This document shows, one piece after another, positions 32,208 to 42,164 of a DNA stretch of 64,000 nucleotides (position 1 is its first letter; each line of letters opens with the position of its first letter). Below the pieces are notes generated by a model. The model did not search any database and had not been told where the DNA came from. It worked only from the letters and a program-made list of their open reading frames with translations. This stretch comes from Mucilaginibacter jinjuensis (GTDB taxonomy: Bacteria > Bacteroidota > Bacteroidia > Sphingobacteriales > Sphingobacteriaceae). The stretch covers positions 930,001 to 994,000 of the forward strand of contig NZ_CP117167.1 of the NCBI RefSeq assembly GCF_028596025.1, read 5' to 3'. Made by a program: the position numbers and the translations under genes.

Positions 32208-35156
32208 TTACACTAATGCATCAAACAAAACCTCTGCAGGATGAAGCGCAATCCTTTTAGTACCATCTTTAATTTGGTGCCTGCAACTGGTACCTGCGGC
32301 AGCGATGATGTTATCAGGGGCCTTATTAACGGCGGGGAATAACACAAGGCTGCCTATCTTCATCGATACTTCGTAATGCTCTTTCTCGTAGCCAAATGAG
32401 CCTGCCATGCCGCAGCAGCCGGATGGGATTACTTCTACAGCATAATTAGAGGGGAAACCAGCAACTTCCGCAGCAACACTCATTGATGACAATGCCTTTT
32501 GATGACAATGCCCATGAAGGGAGATTTTTTTAACAGCTTGTGTAAAGCTTTCTTGTTTAATGTTACCTCGTTTTATTTCGGCGTGAAACCATTCTTCGAA
32601 CAGGTAAACGTGTTTGCTAAGCTCTGTAGCGGCGGGTTTTAAACTACTATCAACCAGTGATGGATACTCATCCCGGAAAGAAAGAATAGCTGATGGTTCG
32701 ATGCCGATGAGCGGGGTATCAGCAGTAATTATAGCTTGCAGGCTGCTCACGTTACTTTCGGCAAGGGCTTTAGCTTGGTCCAGCATGCCTTTAGATAGAT
32801 AGGCCCTGCCGCTATCGGCGTGTGTAGGAATAACTACGTTATAACCTAATCGCTCTAACAATAAGATGGCTTTCTTGCCTATTTCGGCATCGTTATAATT
32901 AGTAAACTCATCGCAAAAAAGGTAAACCGTTTTGGCTGATGGAGTAGCAGGTTTCTTTCTTGCTTTGTACCAGGCTTGTAAGGTTTGCTTCGCCAGTTCG
33001 GGTAATGAACGGTCGGGATGAAAACCTGAGAATTTATTGATCGCCTTTTTAACCAAAGGAATGCCAATAGCGGTATTGTATACAAACGGTGCATAAGATG
33101 CCAACCCCATGCTTTTGCTAAAATTACCAATGAGTTTTGAGCGGGTGCTGATGCCATGCTCTTTCTGGTAATGGTACAGGAATTCGGCCCTCAACTTGGT
33201 CATGTCGACAGACGATGGGCATTCTATTTTGCAGCCTTTACAGGCAAGGCAAAGGTCTAACACTTCTTTTACCTCTTCGGCAGCTTTGCCTTTGCCAAGG
33301 GGTGCCGGAGCCTCATTTAAGTATTGGCGTAGTATGTTGGCACGGGCACGGGTGGTATCCTTCTCGTTGCGGGTTGCCATATAGCTGGGGCACATGGTAC
33401 CACCTGTTACCTCGGTCTTGCGGCAATCGCCAGATCCGCTGCATTTTTCGGTGAGGCGCAGCATGCCTTCATCTGCCGTAAAGTCGAAAAGTGTATCGGG
33501 TTGCTTTTGCACTTTATCAGGTACAAAACGCAGGTTATCCAACATGCCGGGCGTACCGGTAATTTTGCCTTTATTGAAAATACCTTTCGGGTCGAAGATG
33601 AGCTTTACCTGTTTAAAAAGTTCATAAACCCTATCACCCATTACGTAGCTAATGTACTGCCCGCGTAACCGGCCATCACCGTGCTCGCCAGAAAGTGACC
33701 CCCGGTATTTTTTAACCAGCGTAGCCGTTTCTGCCAGTACATGCTGAAATAATTGCTGACCTTCTGCAGTCTTTAAATTAATCATCGGTTCCACATGCAG
33801 CTCGCCTGCCCCCGCGTGGGCATAAGCCGAGTAGGGGATGTTGAGGCTATGCAGCAGGTTTTCAAGATCATGGATATAATCGGGCAGGTCTTCAACCGCG
33901 ACGGCACAATCTTCAATCAGGTTTACGGGTTGTACATCGCCTTTCAGGTTGCGCAGTAAGCCTAAGCCGGCTTTACGCAAGTCCCAGGCTTTCTTAGTAT
34001 CATCACCGGTCAGTATGGGGTAGGCATAACCTAATTTAGCTTCTTTAAGGGCATCAATTAATGTATTGCATTGCTTAAATAATTCGTCTCTATCGTTATT
34101 AAAAAACTCCACCATCAGTATGGCTTCGGGTTTGCCTTCTAAGAAGAAACGGTTTACGGCCTGGCCAGCGTTGTTTATCGCCTGTTCCAGTATAACATGG
34201 TCAACCAGTTCAGAAGCTGCGCAATGATGGTTAACGGCTATGAGATTGGCCCTTAATGATTCTTGTAAAGTAGTGCAGTGAACGGCCACCACGGCAACTT
34301 CTTTAGGTGGCAGGTCAAGCAACTTCAATTTAGCTTCCGTAACAAAACAGAGTGTACCTTCAGAACCTGCAATAATAGTGCTCAGGTTGATACCCTGCTG
34401 TTGCAAAACCATATTAACCAAACTATCCAGGGCATAGCCACTGTTACGGCGTTTAACTTCTTTTTTTGGGAAGTTTTTAATAATATCGTTCTGGTTATTC
34501 CCGAGTTCTGCAATGGTTAAGGTGCGATCGTAGATCTTACCTTCGAGGTTGTCTTTAGTTCGTTTTTGGTCGATGGTTGGTTTATCCATCTCCTTAAAAA
34601 ATACTTCGCTGGCGTCAGAAAGCAGGGCTGTAACTTCCAGTAAATTATCGCGTGTAGCGCCCCATATCATAGAGTGCAGCCCGCATGAGTTATTGCCGAT
34701 CATCCCCCCGATCATAGCTCTGCTCGAGGTAGATGTCTCCGGGCCAAACATCAGCCCAAATGGTTTCAAATAAGCATTCAGATCATCACGGATTACGCCG
34801 GGTTGTACGCGCACCCATTTCTCTTCTTTATTAACCTCGATAACCGAGGTCATGTACTTAGAAATATCAACCACCAACCCATTACCCACTACCTGGCCGG
34901 CCAGCGATGTACCGGCAGCGCGTGGAATAAGCGTTAGCGAATATTTATTGGCGAAAATAATGAGGTGCTTAATATCTTCGGTATTGCGTGGCATAGCTAC
35001 AGCCAGTGGCATTTCCTGGTATACAGAAGCATCGGTAGCGTATACGGCTTTTATGGTTTGGTGCGCGGTTGAATCGTCGAAATATAATTCGCCCGAAAAA
35101 TATTTAGTTAGTTCCCGAAAGTCCATTTCTTTCCAGCTCATAGGTTCAAATATCAT
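32208..35156 (-). CDS. FAD-linked oxidase with Fe-S and CCG domains (D-lactate/glycolate dehydrogenase type)
   Basis: 982 residues, a GlcD-like and a GlpC-like protein in one chain. Residues ~20-250 bind FAD (P-R-A-A-G-T-S-L-A-G-Q near 80). Residues ~280-540 are the FAD-oxidase C-terminal domain (S-G-E-H-G-D-G-R-L-R-G). Two Fe-S sites follow (C-S-G-S-G-D-C-R and C-L-A-C-K-G-C-K-I-E-C-P), then a CCG-type region (H-G-H-C-H-Q-K and G-C-C-G-M-A-G-S-F-G). The family oxidises 2-hydroxyacids and passes electrons to the membrane pool. D-lactate is the likeliest substrate for this fused form. No transporter gene adjoins it. Confidence 0.9.
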   Translation of the reverse strand: MIFEPMSWKEMDFRELTKYFSGELYFDDSTAHQTIKAVYATDASVYQEMPLAVAMPRNTEDIKHLIIFANKYSLTLIPRAAGTSLAGQVVGNGLVVDISKYMTSVIEVNKEEKWVRVQPGVIRDDLNAYLKPFGLMFGPETSTSSRAMIGGMIGNNSCGLHSMIWGATRDNLLEVTALLSDASEVFFKEMDKPTIDQKRTKDNLEGKIYDRTLTIAELGNNQNDIIKNFPKKEVKRRNSGYALDSLVNMVLQQQGINLSTIIAGSEGTLCFVTEAKLKLLDLPPKEVAVVAVHCTTLQESLRANLIAVNHHCAASELVDHVILEQAINNAGQAVNRFFLEGKPEAILMVEFFNNDRDELFKQCNTLIDALKEAKLGYAYPILTGDDTKKAWDLRKAGLGLLRNLKGDVQPVNLIEDCAVAVEDLPDYIHDLENLLHSLNIPYSAYAHAGAGELHVEPMINLKTAEGQQLFQHVLAETATLVKKYRGSLSGEHGDGRLRGQYISYVMGDRVYELFKQVKLIFDPKGIFNKGKITGTPGMLDNLRFVPDKVQKQPDTLFDFTADEGMLRLTEKCSGSGDCRKTEVTGGTMCPSYMATRNEKDTTRARANILRQYLNEAPAPLGKGKAAEEVKEVLDLCLACKGCKIECPSSVDMTKLRAEFLYHYQKEHGISTRSKLIGNFSKSMGLASYAPFVYNTAIGIPLVKKAINKFSGFHPDRSLPELAKQTLQAWYKARKKPATPSAKTVYLFCDEFTNYNDAEIGKKAILLLERLGYNVVIPTHADSGRAYLSKGMLDQAKALAESNVSSLQAIITADTPLIGIEPSAILSFRDEYPSLVDSSLKPAATELSKHVYLFEEWFHAEIKRGNIKQESFTQAVKKISLHGHCHQKALSSMSVAAEVAGFPSNYAVEVIPSGCCGMAGSFGYEKEHYEVSMKIGSLVLFPAVNKAPDNIIAAAGTSCRHQIKDGTKRIALHPAEVLFDALV

Positions 35157-35181
35157 AAAAATGTGGCTAAGCAGTATCGGT

Positions 35182-36075
35182 TTAGTATTTCAAACTAAGG
35201 CCTGCCACTAATTTATAACCATTACTAAAAGCTCCGTTCATCTGGGTGTCGTTGGTTTGGCCGTTGGTAAGGTATAACCTGTCTGTACCGTTACCTGTTT
35301 GCCAGTTAAAGTAACCACCACCTATGTATATGCCAATGAGATGGGTAATAGAATAAGTGAGTGTTGCATTGGTATTAATACCGAATCCATCTGCGCTGTG
35401 CGTATAGCTCACCGGGTGCTGAAACTGGGTAATGAGGTTCCAGTCGGCATCGGCTTGATAACTTGCCTGGGTATATTGCACATCGGCATTTAAATTGAGT
35501 TTGGGAATGATGTGCCAAATGGCACTCAGCTTTACATACGGGCCTTTCCATTTGGTTGCGTACGAGCTGTTGAGGTTGGCAAATTGCCCGCTCAGGTCTA
35601 CTAAATACAAATCTTGTCTGCTCTGTGCATATCCCAATTCAGGCCGGATCGTAACAATATTTCCTTTCAAAAAATGCCAGACTAACCCAGCATGCCACAT
35701 ATCGCTATAACCTTTATTATCATCAAAATTTTGGTTGTAAACAGGGTTGGTACGGTTATCAGATCCATAATCAGTATCATTTACTTTGCCCGAATGAATA
35801 TTGCTGCGGGAGTATCCGCCGCTGATAAAAAGATCGCTCCAGATGTTGGCGTTAAGATGCGTTGAAAGCACAGTGCCTTTGAGATCCTTCCATTTTAGTT
35901 CAGAATATACATTTGGATTTTGCCCCTGCAGGTTGCCGGCTATCGACCAGTGAAAATTCTCTTGCTGATACCCGCTGCCGAAATCAATTTGAACTCTCTC
36001 TTTATTTTGGGCGAATGAAAATTGGGTGTATAGCAAAGCCATACAAAAAAGGCAACAGTATAAAATTGGTTTCAT
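35182..36075 (-). CDS. Outer-membrane beta-barrel protein, possibly omptin-like
   Basis: 297 residues. The signal peptide ends at F-S-F-A-Q-N. Amphipathic strands alternate with turns rich in Asn, Asp and Gly; the last residue pair K-Y and the final strand (Y-K-L-V-A-G-L-S-L-K-Y) are typical of barrels. E-L-K-W-K-D-L-K-G then W-S-D-L-F-I-S-G-G-Y-S-R resembles the omptin/Protochlamydia OMP pattern, but I cannot place omptin catalytic residues with certainty. A pore or adhesin role is equally possible. It is 25 bases upstream of the dehydrogenase on the same strand. Confidence 0.6.
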   Translation of the reverse strand: MKPILYCCLFCMALLYTQFSFAQNKERVQIDFGSGYQQENFHWSIAGNLQGQNPNVYSELKWKDLKGTVLSTHLNANIWSDLFISGGYSRSNIHSGKVNDTDYGSDNRTNPVYNQNFDDNKGYSDMWHAGLVWHFLKGNIVTIRPELGYAQSRQDLYLVDLSGQFANLNSSYATKWKGPYVKLSAIWHIIPKLNLNADVQYTQASYQADADWNLITQFQHPVSYTHSADGFGINTNATLTYSITHLIGIYIGGGYFNWQTGNGTDRLYLTNGQTNDTQMNGAFSNGYKLVAGLSLKY

Positions 36076-36101
36076 AAGTGGTTTATGAAAGCTAATATAT
36101 A

Positions 36102-36133
36102 AAACAAGACCGGCGTTAATGCCGGTCTTGTTT
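36102..36133 (-). terminator. Terminator after the GH16 gene
   Basis: CAAGACCGGC-GTTAAT-GCCGGTCTTG is a perfect 10-bp stem, extended to 13 bp by flanking AAA and TTT. It lies downstream of the minus-strand GH16 gene and upstream of the barrel gene. Confidence 0.9.
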
Positions 36134-36161
36134 ATTTTAAATCAGATATGTTGGTATAGCC

Positions 36162-37379
36162 TTATTGGTTAACTGCAAAAGCTTCCCATCCCGATGCCGT
36201 AGTTCGGTTACAGGTCATGGCCTGGGTGCCATTTTCGCTGCTGATGTAAGCGCCGTTATTGCCACGCAGGGTTACCTTACCATCGGTAGTTGGTACCCAA
36301 TCAAATTTCTCCCAATCGCCGTAGGTTGTACGGTTACAGGTTATAGGCTGGGTTCCGTTTTCAGATGATACGTATTTGCCCATGCTTTGTAGCGCAACTT
36401 TGCCTCCGCCTGCATCAACCACCAAAAACTGCTCCCAAGCCGATGCGGTAGGGCGGTTACAGTTCATGGCCTGTGTGCCGTTTTCGCCACTTACATACAG
36501 GTTGTTAAAACCTCTAAGGGTGATGGTTTGGCCGATAGGCGCTGTGCTGGTATTGGTTAATTTGTATACACGCACATAATCAAAAGACATAGTGGTTGGC
36601 AATGCACCATCATTAATAGTTTGGCCAGGCAGATCGCCTCCAACAGCCAAATTAAGAATAATGTAGAATGGCAGCTGGAATGCACCGGTATTATTGATGT
36701 TGTTTAGTGTGTTACCGGTTACATACAATGTATTATCCACGTACCAACGGATACCGCTGGCATCCCATTCTACAGCGTAAACGTGGTAATCGCCAGGCGT
36801 GGTGTTGGTGCTGCTGCCATATTGCACGTGGCCATTGTTGTTCCAGTGCATGGTACCCAATATGGTATTGGTGGTGTTTACATGTTCCATAATGTCAATT
36901 TCACCACATTGTGGCCAGCCTACCGAACCAATATTACTGCCCAGCATCCAGAACGCCGGCCATGTACCCTGCACCATCGGTAGTTTAATACGTGCTTCGA
37001 TACGGCCATACTGCACCGAGAACTTACCGGAAGTGTTGAGCTTGGCCGAAGTATAAGGCTGGCCGCCTACACTTTGTTTCTTCGCTGTAATTACCAGGTT
37101 ACCACCAGTTACCGTAGCATTGGCTGCCTGGTAGTATTCTTTCTCGTTATTAACGTTGGGGTTGCCGTTGTCGATGTTCCACTTGGTACCATCCACACCG
37201 GTTCCGTTAAACTCATCGCTCCAAACCAGTTGATAGGTAGCAGCGCGTGGAGTGGTTGGGGCTGTTGTTCCCAGATCACTTGTCTTACTGACATTGTTTG
37301 TGTCCTTTTTGCACGATGATAGCATGCAGGCACCGGCCAGTGCGGCAATGCTTAGAAAATTAAACAGATACTTTTTCAT
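36162..37379 (-). CDS. GH16 beta-glucanase lipoprotein with C-terminal beta-trefoil
   Basis: 405 residues. N-terminal lipoprotein signal with [10 protein letters not shown]16 domain at ~55-275; G-E-I-D-I-M-E-H carries nucleophile and acid/base Glu in the E-x-D-x-x-E pattern, and P-A-F-W-M-L-G and [11 protein letters not shown] are also typical. Residues ~280-405 form a three-fold repeat, each unit containing S-E-N-G-T-Q-x-M-x-C-N-R and ending W-E-x-F, a fascin-like beta-trefoil. The likely substrate is a beta-1,3-glucan. The trefoil differs at only about 13 of 127 residues from that of the next gene. Exported to the cell surface or periplasm by inference. Confidence 0.92.
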   Translation of the reverse strand: MKKYLFNFLSIAALAGACMLSSCKKDTNNVSKTSDLGTTAPTTPRAATYQLVWSDEFNGTGVDGTKWNIDNGNPNVNNEKEYYQAANATVTGGNLVITAKKQSVGGQPYTSAKLNTSGKFSVQYGRIEARIKLPMVQGTWPAFWMLGSNIGSVGWPQCGEIDIMEHVNTTNTILGTMHWNNNGHVQYGSSTNTTPGDYHVYAVEWDASGIRWYVDNTLYVTGNTLNNINNTGAFQLPFYIILNLAVGGDLPGQTINDGALPTTMSFDYVRVYKLTNTSTAPIGQTITLRGFNNLYVSGENGTQAMNCNRPTASAWEQFLVVDAGGGKVALQSMGKYVSSENGTQPITCNRTTYGDWEKFDWVPTTDGKVTLRGNNGAYISSENGTQAMTCNRTTASGWEAFAVNQ

Positions 37380-37422
37380 AATACAGAGATTGAGGTATTT
37401 GATTTAATTGATTTCTTGTTGA

Positions 37423-39321
37423 TTATTGGTTCACAGCAAAAGCTTCCCATCCTGATGCTGTAGGGCGGGTGCAGGTCATGGCTTGTGTGCCGTTCTCGCT
37501 GCTGATAAAATCGCCGTTATTACCGCGGAAGGTAACTTTGCCATCGGCCGTAGGTACCCAGTCGAACTTCTCCCAGTCGCCATAAGTAGCACGGTTGCAG
37601 GTAATGGCCTGTGTGCCGTTTTCAGAAGAAACATATTTACCCATGCTTTGCAGTGCCACCTTACCGGCACCTGCATCAACCACTAAAAATTGCTCCCATG
37701 CCGATGCGGTAGCGCGGTTACAGTTCATGGCCTGTGTGCCGTTTTCGCTGCTCACATACATGTTGTTAAAGCCTTTAAGCGTGATGGTTTGCCCTATTGG
37801 TGCAGTAGTGCTGCCGCCTGTACCTGATGATTGCGTGCCTGCCCATTTAAAGGTAGCTACAGCGCCTGCTGCCAGAGTGTAGGTGAAAGATTCGGCACCC
37901 CATTTAACCTTGAAGCTTTGGCTGGCAGTACCTGTGTTAATAGCTACTAATACTTTAGTGCCATCGCTATTTTTAAAGGCTACGTTTTGGATATTACCCG
38001 ATAGGTTTGATGAGATACGCACAGCGCCCGGCCTTACAAATTTAGAGGCATGGCCAATTACATAGTATCCGGCATTACGTGCCGTAACCGACGAGCCGCT
38101 GATGGTAATACCACCCAAACAAGTGCTGCAACCACCGGCAGTATGCGGGTTATTGTTAGGATCGGCAGCCAGGTTCCACTCAATTACGTTGCGGCTCCAG
38201 TTGCGGGTTGCGCCGATGATGAGGGTATTAACATGCCATGAAAGATCACCACCGAAGTTGCTTGGTGCACCTATGAACTGCTCGGTAAAGTAAATGTTTT
38301 TGGCAGGATATGCATTATGTACATCACTCAATGCGCTAATGTTACCTGCATATAAGTGAAATGCAGAACCATCTACATAACTATTGGCACTTGCATCGGC
38401 CAGTACTGCTTCCGGGTAATCGGGACGATCTGCATTGTGATCATAGCAGATAATTTTGGTAGATAAACCGGCCGAGCGTAACTGCGGGCCGAGGTTGTTT
38501 TTGATGAAGTTGGCTTCTTCGCTGGCCTGCATCACCATGCTTGGGTTATTATTGGGGTTTAACGGTTCGTTTTGCGGGGTAATGGCATCAATGGTAATGC
38601 CTTGTGCCTTCATGGCCTGTATATACTTCACAAAGTAATTGGCGTAAGCGCTGTAGTAGGCTGTGTTTAAGCTGCCAGCAGTGAACCCGCCATTGCCGTT
38701 GGTGCCTGTTTTCATCCATACGGGTGCAGTCCATGGTGTGGCTAATATTTTAATGGATGGGTTAATGGCGAGGATCTTTTTCAACACAGGCACCAGGTCG
38801 GTCATTTCTTTACTGATGCTGAAGTTGTTAAGGTTTACATCGGTTTGGCCGGATGGCATGTCGTCATAAGTAAAGTCGGACGAACTCAGATCAGACGCGC
38901 CAATACTTAGACGGATGTAACTGATACCGATTTGCCCGGTTCCGGTGGCAAAAAGCTCGTTCAATAAATTGGTTTGGGCTGTCCCCATGCCGTTAATAAG
39001 CTGGGCGCTACCACCGGTTAAGCAGAACCCGAAGCCATCGATGCCCTGGTAGGTCGTGTTTTCGTCAACGGTTACTGTTGTGGCATTGGTGCCTGCATCG
39101 GCAGCAAAATTAATGTTGGTTTGTGCCGCCAGCAGGGCGCTTTGATCGGCCTTGGTTAGCCATACGTTAACGGTTTCGTTAGCGGCGCGGGCAATGGTAG
39201 TACTTGCTTTAAGATCGGGCGTGTTGTTTTGCACCGTGTCTTTTTTACAGGAGAAATTAAGCAGGGTTGGCAGTAATACTGCAGCGAGTACCCTCAGTTT
39301 TAGCTTGTGATTTGGTTTCAT
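37423..39321 (-). CDS. GH30 glucanase lipoprotein with C-terminal beta-trefoil
   Basis: 632 residues. Lipoprotein signal with L-N-F-S-C-K-K-D. The GH30 (beta/alpha)8 domain with beta side sheet spans ~65-500. [13 protein letters not shown] is the family N-terminal motif, T-P-Q-N-E-P supplies the acid/base Glu and Y-F-T-E-Q-F the nucleophile. A Thr/Gly/Ser linker (~497-505) leads to a trefoil of three S-E-N-G-T-Q units. Family members cleave beta-1,6-glucan or related links, so together with GH16 this suggests attack on fungal or laminarin-type beta-1,3/1,6-glucan. It lies 43 bases upstream of the GH16 gene, probably in the same operon. No SusC/SusD pair is present. Confidence 0.92.
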   Translation of the reverse strand: MKPNHKLKLRVLAAVLLPTLLNFSCKKDTVQNNTPDLKASTTIARAANETVNVWLTKADQSALLAAQTNINFAADAGTNATTVTVDENTTYQGIDGFGFCLTGGSAQLINGMGTAQTNLLNELFATGTGQIGISYIRLSIGASDLSSSDFTYDDMPSGQTDVNLNNFSISKEMTDLVPVLKKILAINPSIKILATPWTAPVWMKTGTNGNGGFTAGSLNTAYYSAYANYFVKYIQAMKAQGITIDAITPQNEPLNPNNNPSMVMQASEEANFIKNNLGPQLRSAGLSTKIICYDHNADRPDYPEAVLADASANSYVDGSAFHLYAGNISALSDVHNAYPAKNIYFTEQFIGAPSNFGGDLSWHVNTLIIGATRNWSRNVIEWNLAADPNNNPHTAGGCSTCLGGITISGSSVTARNAGYYVIGHASKFVRPGAVRISSNLSGNIQNVAFKNSDGTKVLVAINTGTASQSFKVKWGAESFTYTLAAGAVATFKWAGTQSSGTGGSTTAPIGQTITLKGFNNMYVSSENGTQAMNCNRATASAWEQFLVVDAGAGKVALQSMGKYVSSENGTQAITCNRATYGDWEKFDWVPTADGKVTFRGNNGDFISSENGTQAMTCTRPTASGWEAFAVNQ

Positions 39322-39702
39322 AATTTATTCATTGGTTTTAGTAAGTGGCAAATTTGGCACGTACAAATCCCCTATGCTGGTTAGGCATTTAAAAATTGGG
39401 GAGTACAATAAACGGAGAGTTTATAATTGGTTTGTAACAAACATATAACCTTTTACTATGATTTGCAATAGGCGAAAATCTGTTAACGATTAATTTATTT
39501 TACAGGAAGAGAGAATGTTGCGTTTCCAATTATTTAAAGCGATTTAGCATAATTGAATTTTTTTGAAAAAAGTGTAAAATAAACACTAACTGTATTGTAA
39601 ACAGTTATAAATAAGTTTAATAAAGCGTGTTTAATATAAAATATTTCAATGCTGTAACTTAGTGATACAGGTGGTTGTCATAAGGCTAAATCAACAATCA
39701 CA
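39322..39702. promoter_or_regulatory. Divergent promoter region (glucanases / ABC exporter)
   Basis: CAAACATA at 39438-39445 is a -7 element (TATGTTTG) reading toward the GH30 gene and would give a ~110-base leader. On the plus side, AT-rich sequence with an AACTGTA...ACAGTT inverted repeat near 39589 precedes the ABC genes. I see no clear plus-strand TAnnTTTG. Confidence 0.45.
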
Positions 39703-40572
39703 ATGTCTTTAGTTATAAAAAACCTTACCAAGCAATATAATAAACAGAAAACCGGATTAAGTGATTATTCCATCACCATAGAAAAAGGAATTCTGGGTTT
39801 ACTGGGGCCAAACGGTGCCGGTAAATCAACCTTAATGAAAATTATTGCCACCATTAGCAAACCCACAAAAGGAACTTTGTTTCTGGATGGACAAGACATT
39901 GTAGATAACCCCGATTATATCCGCAGGATATTAGGCTATTTACCGCAGGATTTTGGCGTTTACCCAAACCTTAATGCTTATGAGTTTCTGGAATACATTG
40001 CTGCACTGAAAGGTGTAGGCGGTGCAGGTTTACGCCAACGAATTGATATGTTACTGGAAGGCGTGAACTTGACTGCCGATGCAAAACGCCCAATAGGCAG
40101 TTACTCGGGCGGGATGAAACAGCGCATTGGTATTGCACAGGCTTTACTGAACGACCCCAAAATCCTGATTTTTGATGAACCTACCGTTGGTCTTGACCCT
40201 GAAGAACGCGTGAGATTCCGCCAATTGATCTCTGATCTGGCTGATGACTGCATTGTTATCCTGTCATCGCACATTGTATCTGATATTGAGACCATTGCCG
40301 ATGAGGTAGCTATTATGAAAAATGGTGTATTGCTCGATAAAGCGATTCAACCTGAAATTATCAGCCATGTGGATGGTAAGGTGTTTGAGACTTTAATTGA
40401 TAGTAGTGAATTAAACAGTATCAAGACCAAACACATTATTATTAATACAACCCGGCAGAAGGATAAAACTAAAGTGCGGTACATTACCAAAAATCAGGAA
40501 TCCGAAGCTGCATCAACCCCGGTTACTGCCACTTTAGAAGATGCTTATTTATTTCTAACCCAAAACGTTTAA
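39703..40572 (+). CDS. ABC transporter ATP-binding protein
   Basis: 289 residues. Walker A is G-P-N-G-A-G-K-S-T near residue 37, signature Y-S-G-G-M-K-Q-R near 132, Walker B I-L-I-F-D-E-P-T near 152, and the switch His in S-S-H-I-V. The ~75-residue C-terminal tail follows the CcmA/drug-export subgroup. The permease starts 5 bases after its stop, so they form one export complex. Substrate unknown. Confidence 0.93.
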   Translation: MSLVIKNLTKQYNKQKTGLSDYSITIEKGILGLLGPNGAGKSTLMKIIATISKPTKGTLFLDGQDIVDNPDYIRRILGYLPQDFGVYPNLNAYEFLEYIAALKGVGGAGLRQRIDMLLEGVNLTADAKRPIGSYSGGMKQRIGIAQALLNDPKILIFDEPTVGLDPEERVRFRQLISDLADDCIVILSSHIVSDIETIADEVAIMKNGVLLDKAIQPEIISHVDGKVFETLIDSSELNSIKTKHIIINTTRQKDKTKVRYITKNQESEAASTPVTATLEDAYLFLTQNV

Positions 40573-40577
40573 GGATC

Positions 40578-42164
40578 GTGAAATATATTTACAGCATTAT
40601 TAAGGCCGACTACCTCCAACGCACCCGTAGTTATGCTTTCCTGATCACGTTGGCGGTTACCATTTATGGTGCTTATTCTTTTGTGCCACCGCCAAGCGCC
40701 AACTATACTACGCTTACTATTCCAGGTTTTCAGGGCGTGTATAATTCGGCATGGGTAGGTTATGTATCCGCCATGATGACTACCGTTATGTTATCACTAT
40801 GGGGATTTTTCCTGGTAAACAGCGGCATTAAAAAAGATATTGATACCGAAGTTGGATTGATCGTAGCAACAACTCCCATAACTAATCTGGGTTACCTGCT
40901 CAGCAAGTTCTTAAGTAATTTCCTGGTGTTACTTACTATTATGGGTTTTACGTTTGTGGTAAGTATTGGTATGTTCTTTTTGCGTGCCAGTGGTTCTCCG
41001 CGTATAGTTAGTGATTTCGTACTGCCTTATGTTCTATTTGCGCTGCCATCCTTGTTCTTGGTATCATCAATAGCTATTGCTGCCGAGGTGTTCCTGCGCG
41101 ATAAACTGATCTTACAATGCATAGCCTTTATATTTTTGTTCGGGGTTATTATCAGTAGCTCAAAAGGGGCTCCTGATAATAACGGTGTTGTTTTGATGGA
41201 TGTATTTGGTATAAAAACAATAACTAATAGCATTAGTAATCAAATCAACACACAATACCATGCCAATATTCATGATATTTCGATGGGCTTTATATTCAAC
41301 AGCCACAGAAAGGCTTATCAAACCTTTGTATGGAATGGCGTTAGCTTTAGCGGTGTGTTTATACTGAGCCGCTTGTTGTGGATTTGTATGGGGTTTGTGG
41401 TAGTTTACGTTTCTTCCTTCTTCTTCCACCGCTTCGATTTTAAACAAGTCTCGCGCAGCAACAAAAAGAAGAAAGTAGTATTGAGCGAATCGGCTCAAGA
41501 AATTGTTTACAGAGAACCTGCAACCATCAACCTCTCGAAAATGCCGAAGCTGGTGCCCGATTACGGCATTATCCCATTCATCAAAACAGAACTACTATTG
41601 CTAACCCGTAAAGGTTCTAAATGGCTGTGGCTAATTGTTGCCGGTGTTTGGGTAGGGATGCTATTTGCACCATTGAATATTGCTTATGGTATTTTGCTCC
41701 CCGTGATCTGGTTTTTGCAGGTAACCCGCTGGTCGGAGTTGGCTACTAAGGAAAAGGCTAATCAACTGCATTATTTTACATATTCCTCATATAAACCCTT
41801 ACAGCGGATGTTGCCAGCTCAGATATTGGCAGGCGTAATATTGGCTATTGCTTTGGCCTTACCTGTAATTGTACGAAATGCAATTGCTGCTGATGGTTAT
41901 GCTGTTTTTAATATCATCAGTGGCGCTGTGTTTATTTTGTTACTGGCCGTAAGCCTGGGTATTGTAAGCGGAGGTAAAAAGTTGTATGAAATCCTGTTTT
42001 TTATGATCACCTATTTATTGATAGAAAAAGGATTTATTGCGGATTACATGGGCGCCGTGCCGCATGCTAACCATATCCTATACATAACCGTTATATTAGG
42101 ATTGAATGTGCTTTTGGCAGCAACAGCCTTTACCGTGCGGAATTACCAGGCGAGGCACTTGTAG
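40578..42164 (+). CDS. ABC transporter permease
   Basis: 528 residues starting at GTG 40578, with AAGGA just before it and overlapping the ATPase stop region. About 12 membrane helices in two sets of six, separated by a cytoplasmic segment (F-D-F-K-Q-V-S-R-S-N-K-K-K-K near residue 295). It partners the preceding ATPase. The C-terminal 35 bases overlap the convergent sugar symporter gene. Confidence 0.85.
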   Translation: MKYIYSIIKADYLQRTRSYAFLITLAVTIYGAYSFVPPPSANYTTLTIPGFQGVYNSAWVGYVSAMMTTVMLSLWGFFLVNSGIKKDIDTEVGLIVATTPITNLGYLLSKFLSNFLVLLTIMGFTFVVSIGMFFLRASGSPRIVSDFVLPYVLFALPSLFLVSSIAIAAEVFLRDKLILQCIAFIFLFGVIISSSKGAPDNNGVVLMDVFGIKTITNSISNQINTQYHANIHDISMGFIFNSHRKAYQTFVWNGVSFSGVFILSRLLWICMGFVVVYVSSFFFHRFDFKQVSRSNKKKKVVLSESAQEIVYREPATINLSKMPKLVPDYGIIPFIKTELLLLTRKGSKWLWLIVAGVWVGMLFAPLNIAYGILLPVIWFLQVTRWSELATKEKANQLHYFTYSSYKPLQRMLPAQILAGVILAIALALPVIVRNAIAADGYAVFNIISGAVFILLLAVSLGIVSGGKKLYEILFFMITYLLIEKGFIADYMGAVPHANHILYITVILGLNVLLAATAFTVRNYQARHL

